Shown here one piece after another: positions 17,223-25,299 of a DNA stretch of 64,000 nucleotides. A program made the position numbers and the translations under genes. Origin of the DNA: Asanoa siamensis (lineage in GTDB: Bacteria > Actinomycetota > Actinomycetes > Mycobacteriales > Micromonosporaceae); assembly GCF_016862555.1 (NCBI RefSeq), contig NZ_BONE01000011.1:62001-126000 (forward strand). Direction: 5' to 3'. Position 1 is the first letter of the stretch; every line of letters starts with the position of its first letter. Below the pieces are notes generated by a model. The model searched no databases. It worked only from the letters and a program-made list of their open reading frames with translations, and was not told where the DNA came from.

Positions 17223-19751
17223 ATGGTGGCGGGCGGCAACACCATCCGAACGCCCGACGACCGGCTCCGGGTCTTCGTCAGCTCCACGCTCGACGAGCTG
17301 GCCGCCGAGCGGCGTGCGGTGCGCGACGCGGTGACGGGGCTGCGGCTGATTCCCGTGATGGCGGAGAGTTCCGCGAGACCGCATCCACCGCGTGAGCTGT
17401 ACCGGGCCTACCTGGCCGAGAGCCAGCTCTTCGTGGGCGTCTACTCGCAGCGGTACGCGGAGGCGCCGGGCGGGCTCAGCGTCGAGGACGAGTACCTGCT
17501 CGCCGAGGAGCTGCCGAAGCTGGTCTACGTCCGGGCGGGCGGGCCCGACCGCGACCCGCGCCTCACGGCGATGCTCGACCGCATCCGGCAGGACGCCCGG
17601 GTCTCCTACCGGTACTTCGAAACCGCGGACGAGCTGCGCCCGATGGTCCGGGACGACATCGCGCTGGTGCTCAGCGAGCGGTTCGCGGCCCCGGAGCCGG
17701 AGCCCGACGCGGAGCTGGCCGTCGTGCCCGCGCCGGCCAGCCCGATCCTCGGCCGCGACGCGGAGGTCGCGCAGCTCCAGAAGCTGCTCACCGACCCGGC
17801 CGTGCGGCTGGTGACACTCACCGGGCCGGGCGGGGTCGGCAAGACGCGGCTCGCCACGGAGCTGGCCGTCCTGCTCGCCGACGCGTACCCGGACGGGGTC
17901 CGGTTCGTCGAGCTGTCCACCGTGACCACGACGGACCTGGTCGGCGCGGCCCTGGCCCAGGAGCTGGGCCTGCACACGGTGGCCGGCCGGCCGCCGATCA
18001 GCGACGTCGAGGCGTACCTGCGGATGCGCCGGCTGTTGCTGGTGATCGACAACTTCGAGCAGGTCGCCGAGGCCGCACCGGTGATCAGCACGCTGCTCTC
18101 GGCGGCGCCCGGCGTGACCGCGCTGGTGGCGAGCCGGGCTGCGCTGCGGCTGACGGGCGAGCACACCGTCGAGGTGCCGCCGCTGCCGGTGCCGGACCCG
18201 GAGAGCGACTACAGCGACGCGCGTACCGGTGCGGTCGGGCTCTTCGTCGAGCGCGCCCGCGCGGCCCGGCGCGACTTCACGCTGACACCGGAGAACACCC
18301 AGGCCGTGATCGAGATCTGCCGCCGGCTCGACGGGCTGCCGCTGGCGATCGAGCTCGCGGCCGCGAAGGTGCGGGTGCTGCCGCCGCCCGCGCTGCTCGA
18401 CCGGCTGCGCAAGGGCATCGGCGACCTCGGCGGCGGCGCCCGCGACCTGCCGGTGCGCCAGCGCACGCTGCGCAACACCATCGCCTGGAGCCACGACCTG
18501 CTCACCCGCGAGCAGCAGCGGCTCTTCTGCCACCTCGGCGCCTTCGCCGGCGGCTTCGACCTCGAGGCGGTGGAGACCGTGTTCGGGCCGGAGGCGGTGG
18601 ACACGCTCGACGCCCTGGTCGAGAACAGCCTGGTCAAGCAGGACACGCGGGACGGCGAGCCGCGCTTCCGGATGCTCGACAGCATCCGCGGGTACGCGCT
18701 GGAGCGGCTGCGCGACCTCGGCACGTGGCACGAGGCGCACGCCGCCGCCGCGCGCTTCTACCTGGATCTCGCCCAGCGCCTGGAACCGGTGCTCGGCATC
18801 GAGCCGACGGCGCTGGAGCGGCTGGAGATCGAGCACGACAACCTCAACGCCGCGATGAACTGGTTCATCGACGAGCGGGACTTCTGGGGCGCGATCCACC
18901 TCGGCTGGGCGATCTGGGTGTTCTGGTGGCTGCACGGGCACATCGAGGAGAGCGCCCGCTACATGTACCAGGTGGCCGACGAGGCGCGCGACCTGTCCGA
19001 GGAGGCCACGGCGTTCCTGCTGGTCGGCACCGGCGCGACGGCGTTCGTCAGCGGCGACCTCGAGCGGGCCGAACCCGACCTCCTCCGCTGTCGCGAGATC
19101 CTCCGGGCGCTCGGCGACGACGGCAACGAGGCGTTGGTCGTCGGGATCCTCGGCACGATCGCGATGCGCCGCGGCGAGTTCGACGCGGCCCGCGGCCTGT
19201 TCGAGGAGAGCCGCCGGCTGGGCAAGGAGTCGGGCCGGGACTGGGTGCGGTCGCTGTACTACAGCCGGATGGGGATCATCTCGCTGGCCGAGGGCGACCC
19301 GGAGACGGCGGCGCGGATCTTCCAGGAGGGCCTGGAGACCGCGCGCGGCTCGTACGACCGGCTCGGCACCGTCGCGGACCTCTACAGCCTCGCGGTCACC
19401 GCGATCACGACGGGCGACCTCGACGCCGCCGAGATCTACCTGCGGGACGGCATGACCTACTCCGCCGAGGCCGGCGACCGGGGGAGCATGGCGTTCTGCC
19501 TCGAAGCGCTGGCCGACATCGCCGCCCGGCACGGCGCGTACGCCCGGGCGGTCCGGATGACGGCGGCGGCGCGGTCGCTGCGCACGGCGGCGCGGACGGT
19601 GTGGCTGCGGGCGTACGTGCCGGAATGGCCGACCGCGCACGGTGGGGTGCCGGCGCTGCGCAGCCACCTCGACGAGGCGGAGTTCGCGGCGGCGTGGACG
19701 CGGGGAACGGCAGACGACGTGAGCTCGGCGGTGGCGTTCGCGGCCGCTTAA
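17223..19751 (+). CDS. DUF4062-STAND NTPase-TPR protein
   Basis: An 842-residue multidomain protein. Residues 13-105 are DUF4062 (RLRVFVSSTLDELAAERRAV, a TIR-like fold). A STAND/AfsR-type NTPase follows, with GRDAEVAQL at 177-185, Walker A GPGGVGKT at 201-208, Walker B LLLVIDN at 271-277 and the sensor region GLPLAIELAAAKVR. The C-terminal half from about 500 is helical repeats (TPR-like). There is no BTAD, LuxR or OmpR DNA-binding domain, unlike AfsR/LuxR-type relatives, so the DUF4062 end is the probable output. Such proteins are known as ligand-triggered oligomerising switches in signalling and immunity; the role here is inferred. Confidence 0.88.
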   Translation: MVAGGNTIRTPDDRLRVFVSSTLDELAAERRAVRDAVTGLRLIPVMAESSARPHPPRELYRAYLAESQLFVGVYSQRYAEAPGGLSVEDEYLLAEELPKLVYVRAGGPDRDPRLTAMLDRIRQDARVSYRYFETADELRPMVRDDIALVLSERFAAPEPEPDAELAVVPAPASPILGRDAEVAQLQKLLTDPAVRLVTLTGPGGVGKTRLATELAVLLADAYPDGVRFVELSTVTTTDLVGAALAQELGLHTVAGRPPISDVEAYLRMRRLLLVIDNFEQVAEAAPVISTLLSAAPGVTALVASRAALRLTGEHTVEVPPLPVPDPESDYSDARTGAVGLFVERARAARRDFTLTPENTQAVIEICRRLDGLPLAIELAAAKVRVLPPPALLDRLRKGIGDLGGGARDLPVRQRTLRNTIAWSHDLLTREQQRLFCHLGAFAGGFDLEAVETVFGPEAVDTLDALVENSLVKQDTRDGEPRFRMLDSIRGYALERLRDLGTWHEAHAAAARFYLDLAQRLEPVLGIEPTALERLEIEHDNLNAAMNWFIDERDFWGAIHLGWAIWVFWWLHGHIEESARYMYQVADEARDLSEEATAFLLVGTGATAFVSGDLERAEPDLLRCREILRALGDDGNEALVVGILGTIAMRRGEFDAARGLFEESRRLGKESGRDWVRSLYYSRMGIISLAEGDPETAARIFQEGLETARGSYDRLGTVADLYSLAVTAITTGDLDAAEIYLRDGMTYSAEAGDRGSMAFCLEALADIAARHGAYARAVRMTAAARSLRTAARTVWLRAYVPEWPTAHGGVPALRSHLDEAEFAAAWTRGTADDVSSAVAFAAA

Positions 19752-19847
19752 CCGGACAAAACGGACGAAATTCGAAGGCTTCTTCGGCGGCCCGTACGCC
19801 GGGTTACGGTGGCCGGAGAGACGGGCGCCTCGGGGGGAGGCCGCGCC

Positions 19848-20720
19848 ATGTCCGATGTGGATTACGCAGGCACGTTGACCGGTGCCGAGACCGAGCGGGT
19901 ACGCACCCGCGTACGCCTGCTCATCGAGCTGACGTCCCGCACCAACGAGTACCGCCGCGGTCTCGCGGCGGCCGCCCGGCGGCTCAGCCCCGAGGAGGCG
20001 GCGGTCCTCGTCGACCTGGAGAAGCACGGCATGCAGGTGCCGCAGCTGCACGACGTGCTCTGCGGCGGCCACGTGCTGGTCGACAACCCCGACCTGTACG
20101 AGAACTGGCGGCACGTCAAGGGCGCGCGGGAGCGGATCTCCAGCCACCACAAGCAGATCGACAAGAAGAAGTGGCCGGACATCGGCATGCGCGGCTCGGT
20201 GGTCCGGGAGAAGCTGCACGGCCGCACGGCCCAGGGCACCTGGGTGCAGCTCGAGAAGACGCCGGCCGCGTTCGGCAAGAAGAAGCTGCCCAGCCTCGAC
20301 GACCTGCGGCATCTCGTCGACTACTTCACCTACAAGATCACTCGGTCGAACGTGGGACCGTGGGGCCTCTCCCGCAAGACCGAGCGCCGGCCGATGTACC
20401 TGTCACCGGACGTCGCGATGCCGCAGAGCGTCCCGCCGGCGGTGGCCTCGTCGCTGTCGAGCGCGCTCCAGCGGCTGGAGGACAGCGACGACGTGACGTC
20501 GGCGTCGGCCGACCTGGCGCGGATGTTCCCGCCACCCGAGCGCGCCGATCCCGCCGACGAGCTCGGCCGGGCGATGGCCAACGGCGACGGCCGCGGCCTG
20601 TTCGGCAACTCCAACGTGTGGGTCTCGGAGACCCGGTCCGGAACGGCAGCCGCGATCCGCGGCCGAGATCGCGGGCAGCGCGGGCCTGACTCGCTGCTCG
20701 CGGAGATGGGGTTGTCGTGA
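19848..20720 (+). CDS. Conserved-looking protein of unknown function, coupled pair part 1
   Basis: A 290-residue soluble protein that I do not recognise. The N-terminal 60 residues are helical and charged (AETERVRTRVRLLIELTSRT); a basic middle segment follows (HHKQIDKKKWPDIG, then FGKKKLPSL), and the C-terminal third is Ala/Ser/Asp-rich and probably disordered, ending FGNSNVWVSETR and RGPDSLLAEMGLS. GGGGGAGG precedes the ATG at 19848, and TACGGT at 19805-19810 is a plausible -10 box. Its stop overlaps the next start (GTGA), so the two proteins are made together and may form a complex. Confidence 0.75.
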   Translation: MSDVDYAGTLTGAETERVRTRVRLLIELTSRTNEYRRGLAAAARRLSPEEAAVLVDLEKHGMQVPQLHDVLCGGHVLVDNPDLYENWRHVKGARERISSHHKQIDKKKWPDIGMRGSVVREKLHGRTAQGTWVQLEKTPAAFGKKKLPSLDDLRHLVDYFTYKITRSNVGPWGLSRKTERRPMYLSPDVAMPQSVPPAVASSLSSALQRLEDSDDVTSASADLARMFPPPERADPADELGRAMANGDGRGLFGNSNVWVSETRSGTAAAIRGRDRGQRGPDSLLAEMGLS

Positions 20721-21421
20721 CTACAGCCGAAGTTCCCGGTGGCCTGGTCACCTCGGTCGTCGACCTGGTCGACACCGGCCCGGTGCTGCTCGGCGCCTAC
20801 ACGTCGGCCGAGCTGACCGCGGTCGACGCGGTGGTCGACTTCTTGGAGGCCCGCCCGTCCGACGAGGTGCTGGCCGAGGCGGTGCGCTCGCTGGCCGCCC
20901 GCGAGCTGCTGGTCGCCAGCGACGGCGACGAGCAGTTGCAGGTGCGCGGCGACCTCGGCATCGCGGTGGCGTTCCAGCAGCGCGCCCGCACGGTCCTGGA
21001 CGCCCGCGTCTCGGGCACGAAGCCGGGGGAGCCGTGGCGGATGCTGATGCTGCCGCAGCCCGAGCCGGTGTCGCTGCTGATCCGGATCGACGCGCTCGGC
21101 GTACACGATCTCGGTCTGTTCAAGGCCGACGACGCCCTGGACCAGCTCGTCGACTGGCTGCCGCGGGGCGACTACGAGAAGGGCGGCGAGGCCGCCGAGG
21201 TGGTCGCGGCGAGCGAGCGGTCGGCGCTGGTGACGGTCGTCCACTACACGTCTGAGGGCTCCGCCGAGACCGCGGCCGACACCGACGACCTGGTGCTGGC
21301 CCGCCGCGGCGGCGACCTCTACGCGTTCGGCCGCGACGAGGCGGACCACGGCCACCTGGTGCCGCGCCGCCTGGACGACAACAAGGTCGACGACACGATC
21401 CGGGCGATGCTCGCGCCCTAG
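20717..21421 (+). CDS. Unknown protein, coupled pair part 2
   Basis: A 234-residue acidic soluble protein starting at GTG 20717, which overlaps the previous TGA. The first part (residues 1-80) reads like a winged-helix or helical domain (SDEVLAEAVRSLAARELLV), and the second part is beta-rich (GEPWRMLMLPQPEPVSLLIR, then SERSALVTVVHYT). A two-lobed shape like ESX secretion-associated EspG proteins is possible but not supported by any motif I can name. No WXG100 gene is nearby. Confidence 0.75.
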   Translation: MTTAEVPGGLVTSVVDLVDTGPVLLGAYTSAELTAVDAVVDFLEARPSDEVLAEAVRSLAARELLVASDGDEQLQVRGDLGIAVAFQQRARTVLDARVSGTKPGEPWRMLMLPQPEPVSLLIRIDALGVHDLGLFKADDALDQLVDWLPRGDYEKGGEAAEVVAASERSALVTVVHYTSEGSAETAADTDDLVLARRGGDLYAFGRDEADHGHLVPRRLDDNKVDDTIRAMLAP

Positions 21422-21424
21422 GTT

Positions 21425-22456
21425 CTATGGCAGGCGCGCCCGGATGGTGCCCACATTGGACACCGAGGTGGCGTGGTGGGTGCGGTAGAAGGGGTTTGTG
21501 CCGCTCAGCCGTGCCCGGATCGCCAGCGCCTCCTCGGCCGCGGCCAGTGCCTCGTCGAGCCGGCCCAGGTCGCGCAGCACGAGGCTCAGGTTGTTGAGCG
21601 AGGCCGACAGGTCGCCCTCGTGGGCGTCCGGGTTGGCGGCGGTGAGGTCGCGGCGCAACCGCAGCGCCTCCTGCGTCGGGTCGAGCGCCGCCTCCGCGAG
21701 CCCGCCCTCCCACCGGCGCAGGCCGAGGTTGCTCAGCGACATGGCGAGCTGGGGCAGATAAACGGCCGGGTTCGCGGCCGCCAGGCGCCGGTTGTGGTCG
21801 ACCGCCTCCGCGGTGACGGCGATCGCCTCCGCACGCCGGTCGAGTTGCGTGAGCACGTTGCCCAGGTTGCTCAGCGAGACCGCCAGCAGGTCCAGAAAGG
21901 ACCCCGGGTTGGCGGCGGCGAGCGGCCGGCGGATCGTGACGGCCTCTGCCGAGGGCTCGAGCGCCTCGTCGAACCGGCCCATCTCCCGGAGCAGGTTGCC
22001 GACGTTGTTGAGCGAGACGGCCAGGTCCGGCTGGAACTCCGCCGGATCGGCGGCGGCGAGGTGGCGCCGGAGGGTCAGTGCCTCGGTCGACACCGCCAGC
22101 GCCTCGTCGAACCGGCCGACGTCGTGGCACCGGTTGCCGAGGTCGCTCAGCGTCGCCGCGAGGTCGGGCCGGAACGCGCGGGCGTCGCCCGCGGCGAGGT
22201 GCCGGTAGACGGCCAGCGCCTCCCGCGTCGTGCTCAAGGCGGCGTCGGCCGCACCCAGCCTGGCGTGCACGATGGCCTGGAAGCTGAGCGCCGCGCCGAC
22301 GTCGGCTCGGAAGGTATCGTCGCCGGCGGCGAGCCGGCGGCAGGCGTCGACGGCCGCCGTGATCGCCACCTCCGCCTCGGGGAACCGCCCGGCCACGAAC
22401 GACGCGTGTGCCTGACCGAAATGGGACTTGGCGCGTTCCAGCAGGCCGGCGTCCAT
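21425..22456 (-). CDS. Tetratricopeptide repeat protein
   Basis: A 343-residue protein made almost entirely of TPR units of about 48 residues, each around a core like RFDEALAVSTEALTLRRHLA, followed by a conserved AAANPxxFxPDLAxSLxNLG spacer. This is the kinesin-light-chain-like TPR_10/TPR_12 arrangement often fused to NTPases or CHAT domains, but here it stands alone with no enzymatic domain. It is a protein-interaction scaffold by family knowledge. The gene is convergent with the unknown coupled pair, with 3 bp between stops, and divergent from the glutaredoxin gene. Confidence 0.88.
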   Translation of the reverse strand: MDAGLLERAKSHFGQAHASFVAGRFPEAEVAITAAVDACRRLAAGDDTFRADVGAALSFQAIVHARLGAADAALSTTREALAVYRHLAAGDARAFRPDLAATLSDLGNRCHDVGRFDEALAVSTEALTLRRHLAAADPAEFQPDLAVSLNNVGNLLREMGRFDEALEPSAEAVTIRRPLAAANPGSFLDLLAVSLSNLGNVLTQLDRRAEAIAVTAEAVDHNRRLAAANPAVYLPQLAMSLSNLGLRRWEGGLAEAALDPTQEALRLRRDLTAANPDAHEGDLSASLNNLSLVLRDLGRLDEALAAAEEALAIRARLSGTNPFYRTHHATSVSNVGTIRARLP

Positions 22457-22460
22457 AAAC

Positions 22461-22475
22461 CCATGTTATCCATGG
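22461..22475. promoter_or_regulatory. Inverted repeat CCATG-N5-CATGG over the TPR gene promoter
   Basis: CCATGTTATCCATGG overlaps the -10 box (TAACAT, 22463-22468 on the minus strand, six bases before the TPR gene ATG). It lies in the 43-bp divergent region and could bind a regulator of both genes. Confidence 0.4.
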
Positions 22476-22487
22476 CAATGACTGTCA

Positions 22488-22493
22488 TAGGGT
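22488..22493 (+). promoter_or_regulatory. -10 box of leaderless glutaredoxin-like gene
   Basis: TAGGGT ends six bases before the GTG at 22500. No ribosome site is visible. Confidence 0.5.
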
Positions 22494-22499
22494 CGGCGG

Positions 22500-22946
22500 G
22501 TGTTGCGGAGTTGGCGGTTGGCCGGCCTGGCCCTCGCCGTCGGCGTGGTGCTGGCGGTCGTCCAGTTCGTTCTGGGCAACTACGTGCCCGGCGTCATCCT
22601 GTTCGTGCTGTGCGTCGCGTGGGCGGCCTCGTGGTCGCCGCTGGTCTTTCCCCGGTCCGTCACCGCGGTCGAGGCGCGGCGCCGTGCCGCGCGCGACGGC
22701 CGGCCGGTCATCTTCTGGCGGCCCGGCTGCCAATATTGCCAACGCCTGCGGATGCGGCTCGGCCGGGCCGGCCGGCGGGCGCACTGGGTGAACATCTGGG
22801 CCGACCCCGCCGGTGCGGCGGCGGTCCGCGCGATCACCGGCGGCAACGAGACGGTGCCGACCGTCGAGGTCGACGGCGCGGGACACGTCAACCCCGACCC
22901 GGCCTGGGTGCGGGAGCGGCTAGTCGGCGGCGCGGCGGGCGCGTAG
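22500..22946 (+). CDS. Membrane-anchored glutaredoxin-like protein
   Basis: A 148-residue protein with two N-terminal transmembrane helices (about 6-23 and 29-47) followed by a glutaredoxin fold. The redox motif is CQYC at Cys77-Cys80, and the cis-Pro loop is ETVPTVEV. The domain probably faces the cytoplasm and reduces thiols at the membrane. The start is GTG 22500. The 3' end overlaps the convergent CGNR gene by 27 bp. Confidence 0.85.
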   Translation: MLRSWRLAGLALAVGVVLAVVQFVLGNYVPGVILFVLCVAWAASWSPLVFPRSVTAVEARRRAARDGRPVIFWRPGCQYCQRLRMRLGRAGRRAHWVNIWADPAGAAAVRAITGGNETVPTVEVDGAGHVNPDPAWVRERLVGGAAGA

Positions 22947-23516
22947 CGCGCGGAGCTTGGCGCGGTTGCCGCAGCGCTCCATCGCGCACCAGCGGCGGGC
23001 GCCGGGGCGCGACGAGTCGACGAAGACGAGCGGGCAGTTGTCGCTCGCGCACTCGCGGAAACGGCCGGCGAGCGGGCCGGAGAGCAGGTCGATCATCTCG
23101 CGGGCGAGGCTCGACAGGGCCTGCGTCGCGCGTACCGGTGGGGTCCAGGCGGCGGCGCCGTCGGCGGTGAGGTGCGGCAGCAGCGGCGCGGGCGCGGCGG
23201 CCCGGTTGACGGTCTCGACCGCCGCGGGGGAGAGCGGGCGGCCGGCGGCGCGGTCGTGGGCCGCCACCCAGATCGCCTGGCGCAGCCGCTTGGCGGCGGT
23301 CAGGTCGGCCGTCGACACCGGCACCGTGACGTGCACGCCCAGCGGCTCCGCGGCCAGCCAGGCAGCCAGGTCGGCCGGCTCGTGCAGCGACTCGAACACC
23401 GCGTAGTGCCCCTCGCCGCCGGTGTGCGCGAAGTCGAGGCACGTCGCACCCGCGTCGAAGAAGAACGAGCCACCCTTCGGGTCGTCCAGGGTCCGTCCGG
23501 TTGCGCCCACTCGCAT
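22920..23516 (-). CDS. CGNR zinc-finger regulator with ABATE domain
   Basis: A 198-residue protein. The N-terminal ABATE domain (FFFDAGATCLDFAHT, ligand or stress sensing) is followed by a C-terminal CGNR zinc finger with Cys residues in CASDNCPLVFVD and WCAMERCGNRAK, whose basic tail probably contacts DNA. It is a putative transcriptional regulator. It is divergent from ridA, with only 21 bp between the start codons; both starts have their own -10 boxes and these overlap, so the regulator likely controls both genes from one site. Confidence 0.88.
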   Translation of the reverse strand: MRVGATGRTLDDPKGGSFFFDAGATCLDFAHTGGEGHYAVFESLHEPADLAAWLAAEPLGVHVTVPVSTADLTAAKRLRQAIWVAAHDRAAGRPLSPAAVETVNRAAAPAPLLPHLTADGAAAWTPPVRATQALSSLAREMIDLLSGPLAGRFRECASDNCPLVFVDSSRPGARRWCAMERCGNRAKLRALRARRAAD

Positions 23517-23537
23517 GACACCACTATAACTGGTTTC
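23517..23537. promoter_or_regulatory. Overlapping divergent leaderless promoters
   Basis: Only 21 bp separate the CGNR and ridA start codons. TATAGT (minus strand, 23523-23528) lies six bases before the CGNR ATG, and TATAAC (plus strand, 23525-23530) lies seven bases before the ridA ATG, so the two -10 boxes overlap. A palindrome-like ACCA-N7-TGGT sits over them. Both cannot be occupied by polymerase at once. Confidence 0.6.
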
Positions 23538-23930
23538 ATGACGACAGTGCGACACATCAATCCCGAGGGGCTCCATCGCAGCCCCGCCTTCAGCCAGGCT
23601 GTCGTGGTCGAGCAGCCCACGAAGACCATCTACATCGGCGGGCAGAACGGCGTGGACGCGGCCGGCGCGGTGGTCGGCCCGACGGTGTACGAGCAGTCCC
23701 GCCAGGCCTTCCGCAACCTCGCCACGATCCTGGAGAGCGAGGGTGCCGCGCTCTCGGACATCGTGCACTGGCGCATCGCGACCGTCGCGGGCCAGTCCTT
23801 CGACGACGGTGTCCGGGCGTTCCAGGAGGTCTGGAGCCGGGCCGACCCGCCGCCGGCCATCACCGTCCACGTCGTGGCGGCGCTGGGCCCCGGCATCCTC
23901 GTGGAGATCGACGCCGTCGCCGCCGTGTGA
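23538..23930 (+). CDS. RidA family protein
   Basis: A 130-residue YjgF/YER057c/UK114-fold protein. The core includes IYIGGQNGVDAAG, VYEQSRQAFRNLATILESEG and the C-terminal PAITVHVVAALGPGILVEID. The Arg that binds the substrate carboxylate in canonical RidA enamine deaminases (usually in an R-x-x-V-E/CVEIE context) is not found in the usual place, so this may be an Rid subfamily member with another activity. It is divergent from a CGNR regulator and followed 13 bp later by a cation antiporter gene. Confidence 0.85.
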   Translation: MTTVRHINPEGLHRSPAFSQAVVVEQPTKTIYIGGQNGVDAAGAVVGPTVYEQSRQAFRNLATILESEGAALSDIVHWRIATVAGQSFDDGVRAFQEVWSRADPPPAITVHVVAALGPGILVEIDAVAAV

Positions 23931-23943
23931 CACAGTCCTGACC

Positions 23944-25299
23944 ATGTCAGTCGGTTCCGGGCAGCGGCCGCCCGTCCTCGGCCTGTTGGCCCTGCTCGTG
24001 ACCGTTCCGGGGGTGGTCGTCGCGCTGGCCGGGGCGCACCCGGCGCCGCCGGTCGCCGCGGCCCTGTTCGGCGTCGCGATCGTGGGCGCGGCGTTCGTGC
24101 TCGCGTGGGCGGCGGAGGCCGCACAGGTCGACATCTCGGCCGGGCTCGCGGTCGCGGTGCTCGCGCTGATCGCCGTACTGCCGGAGTACGCCGTCGACTT
24201 CGTCTTCACCGCCCGCGGCGGGGAGGCGGTCGCCGCGTACGGACCGTCCTGCCGGGCGCCGGGCGAGGAGACGTCGTCCTGCTCGCTGGCGCTGGCCAAC
24301 ATGACGGGCGCCAACCGGATCCTGGTCGGCGTCGGCTGGGCGCTGGTCGTGGTGATCGCCTGGCGCCGCCTGCGCGCCCGCGGCGAGACCGGCCGGGCGG
24401 CGCGCCAGGTCAGCCTCGCCCGCCCGGACGCGGTGCCGCTCGCGTTCCTCGCGCTGGCCTCGCTCTACTGCCTGGTGCTGCCGTTCAAGCGCACGCTGTC
24501 GCTGACCGACACGGTGGTGCTGCTGGCCATCTTCGTCGCGTACAGCTGGCGGGTGTCCCGGGCACCGGCCGGCGAGCCCGACCTGATCGGCCCGTCGGCC
24601 TGGGTCGGCTCGCTGCCGCGCCGCCCGCGCCGGCTGACCGTCGTGGCGATGTTCGCCGGCGCGGCGGCCGTCATCCTGCTCACCGCCGAGCGCTTCGCCG
24701 AGTCCCTGGTGGACACGGGCGCGCAACTCGGCATCAGCGAGTTCCTGCTGGTGCAGTGGCTGGCGCCGCTGGCCTCGGAGGCGCCCGAGTTGCTCGTGGC
24801 CGGCCTGTACGCGTGGCGCCTGCACACCACGGAGGCGCTCGGCGCGCTGGTCTCCTCGAAGGTCAACCAGTGGACGCTGCTCGTCGGCACGCTGCCGATC
24901 GTGTTCGCCGCCTCCAGCGGCGGGTGGTCGGGCCTGCCCATCGAGGCCGCCCAGCGCGAGGAGTTGCTGCTCACGGCGGCACAGTCGCTGCTCGCCGTCT
25001 CGCTGCTGGTCGGCCGCACGCTGACGCTGCGGGCCGCGATGCTGCTGTTCGGCCTGTTCGTGGGCCAGTTCGCGCTCAGCGCCGCGGTGCCGGCGTCGTG
25101 GCGCGGCCGCGAGCTGGTCGTGCTGTCGGTGGTCTACCTGGTGCTGGCGGCGGCGACGCTGATCCGCAACCGCCGGCTCCTGCTGCCGCTGTTCCGCGAC
25201 GGGCTGGTCACGCCGTACCGGGAGCTGGGTGACGACATGTGCTGCACGATGACGGCGGGCAACCTGCGCCTGCGGGAACGCGAGCGCGTGCGTGCCTAG
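23944..25299 (+). CDS. CaCA-type sodium/calcium antiporter
   Basis: A 451-residue polytopic membrane protein with about ten to eleven helices in two inverted halves. The alpha-1 repeat is LALIAVLPEYAVDFVF with Pro-Glu, followed by LALANMTGANRILVG; the alpha-2 repeat is QWLAPLASEAPELLVAGLYA with SSKVNQW. These match the cation-binding repeats of Ca2+/cation antiporters. An extra loop with Cys residues (SCRAPGEETSSCS) lies between alpha-1 elements. It could exchange Ca2+ or another cation for H+ or Na+. It may be co-transcribed with ridA. Its TAG stop shares CTAG with the convergent DUF5996 gene. Confidence 0.82.
   Translation: MSVGSGQRPPVLGLLALLVTVPGVVVALAGAHPAPPVAAALFGVAIVGAAFVLAWAAEAAQVDISAGLAVAVLALIAVLPEYAVDFVFTARGGEAVAAYGPSCRAPGEETSSCSLALANMTGANRILVGVGWALVVVIAWRRLRARGETGRAARQVSLARPDAVPLAFLALASLYCLVLPFKRTLSLTDTVVLLAIFVAYSWRVSRAPAGEPDLIGPSAWVGSLPRRPRRLTVVAMFAGAAAVILLTAERFAESLVDTGAQLGISEFLLVQWLAPLASEAPELLVAGLYAWRLHTTEALGALVSSKVNQWTLLVGTLPIVFAASSGGWSGLPIEAAQREELLLTAAQSLLAVSLLVGRTLTLRAAMLLFGLFVGQFALSAAVPASWRGRELVVLSVVYLVLAAATLIRNRRLLLPLFRDGLVTPYRELGDDMCCTMTAGNLRLRERERVRA

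Noticed and set aside
17106-20312. A 1068-codon minus-strand open frame
   Set aside because: It is antisense to the DUF4062-STAND gene and its neighbours, which have recognisable motifs; the frame reads as low-complexity shadow.
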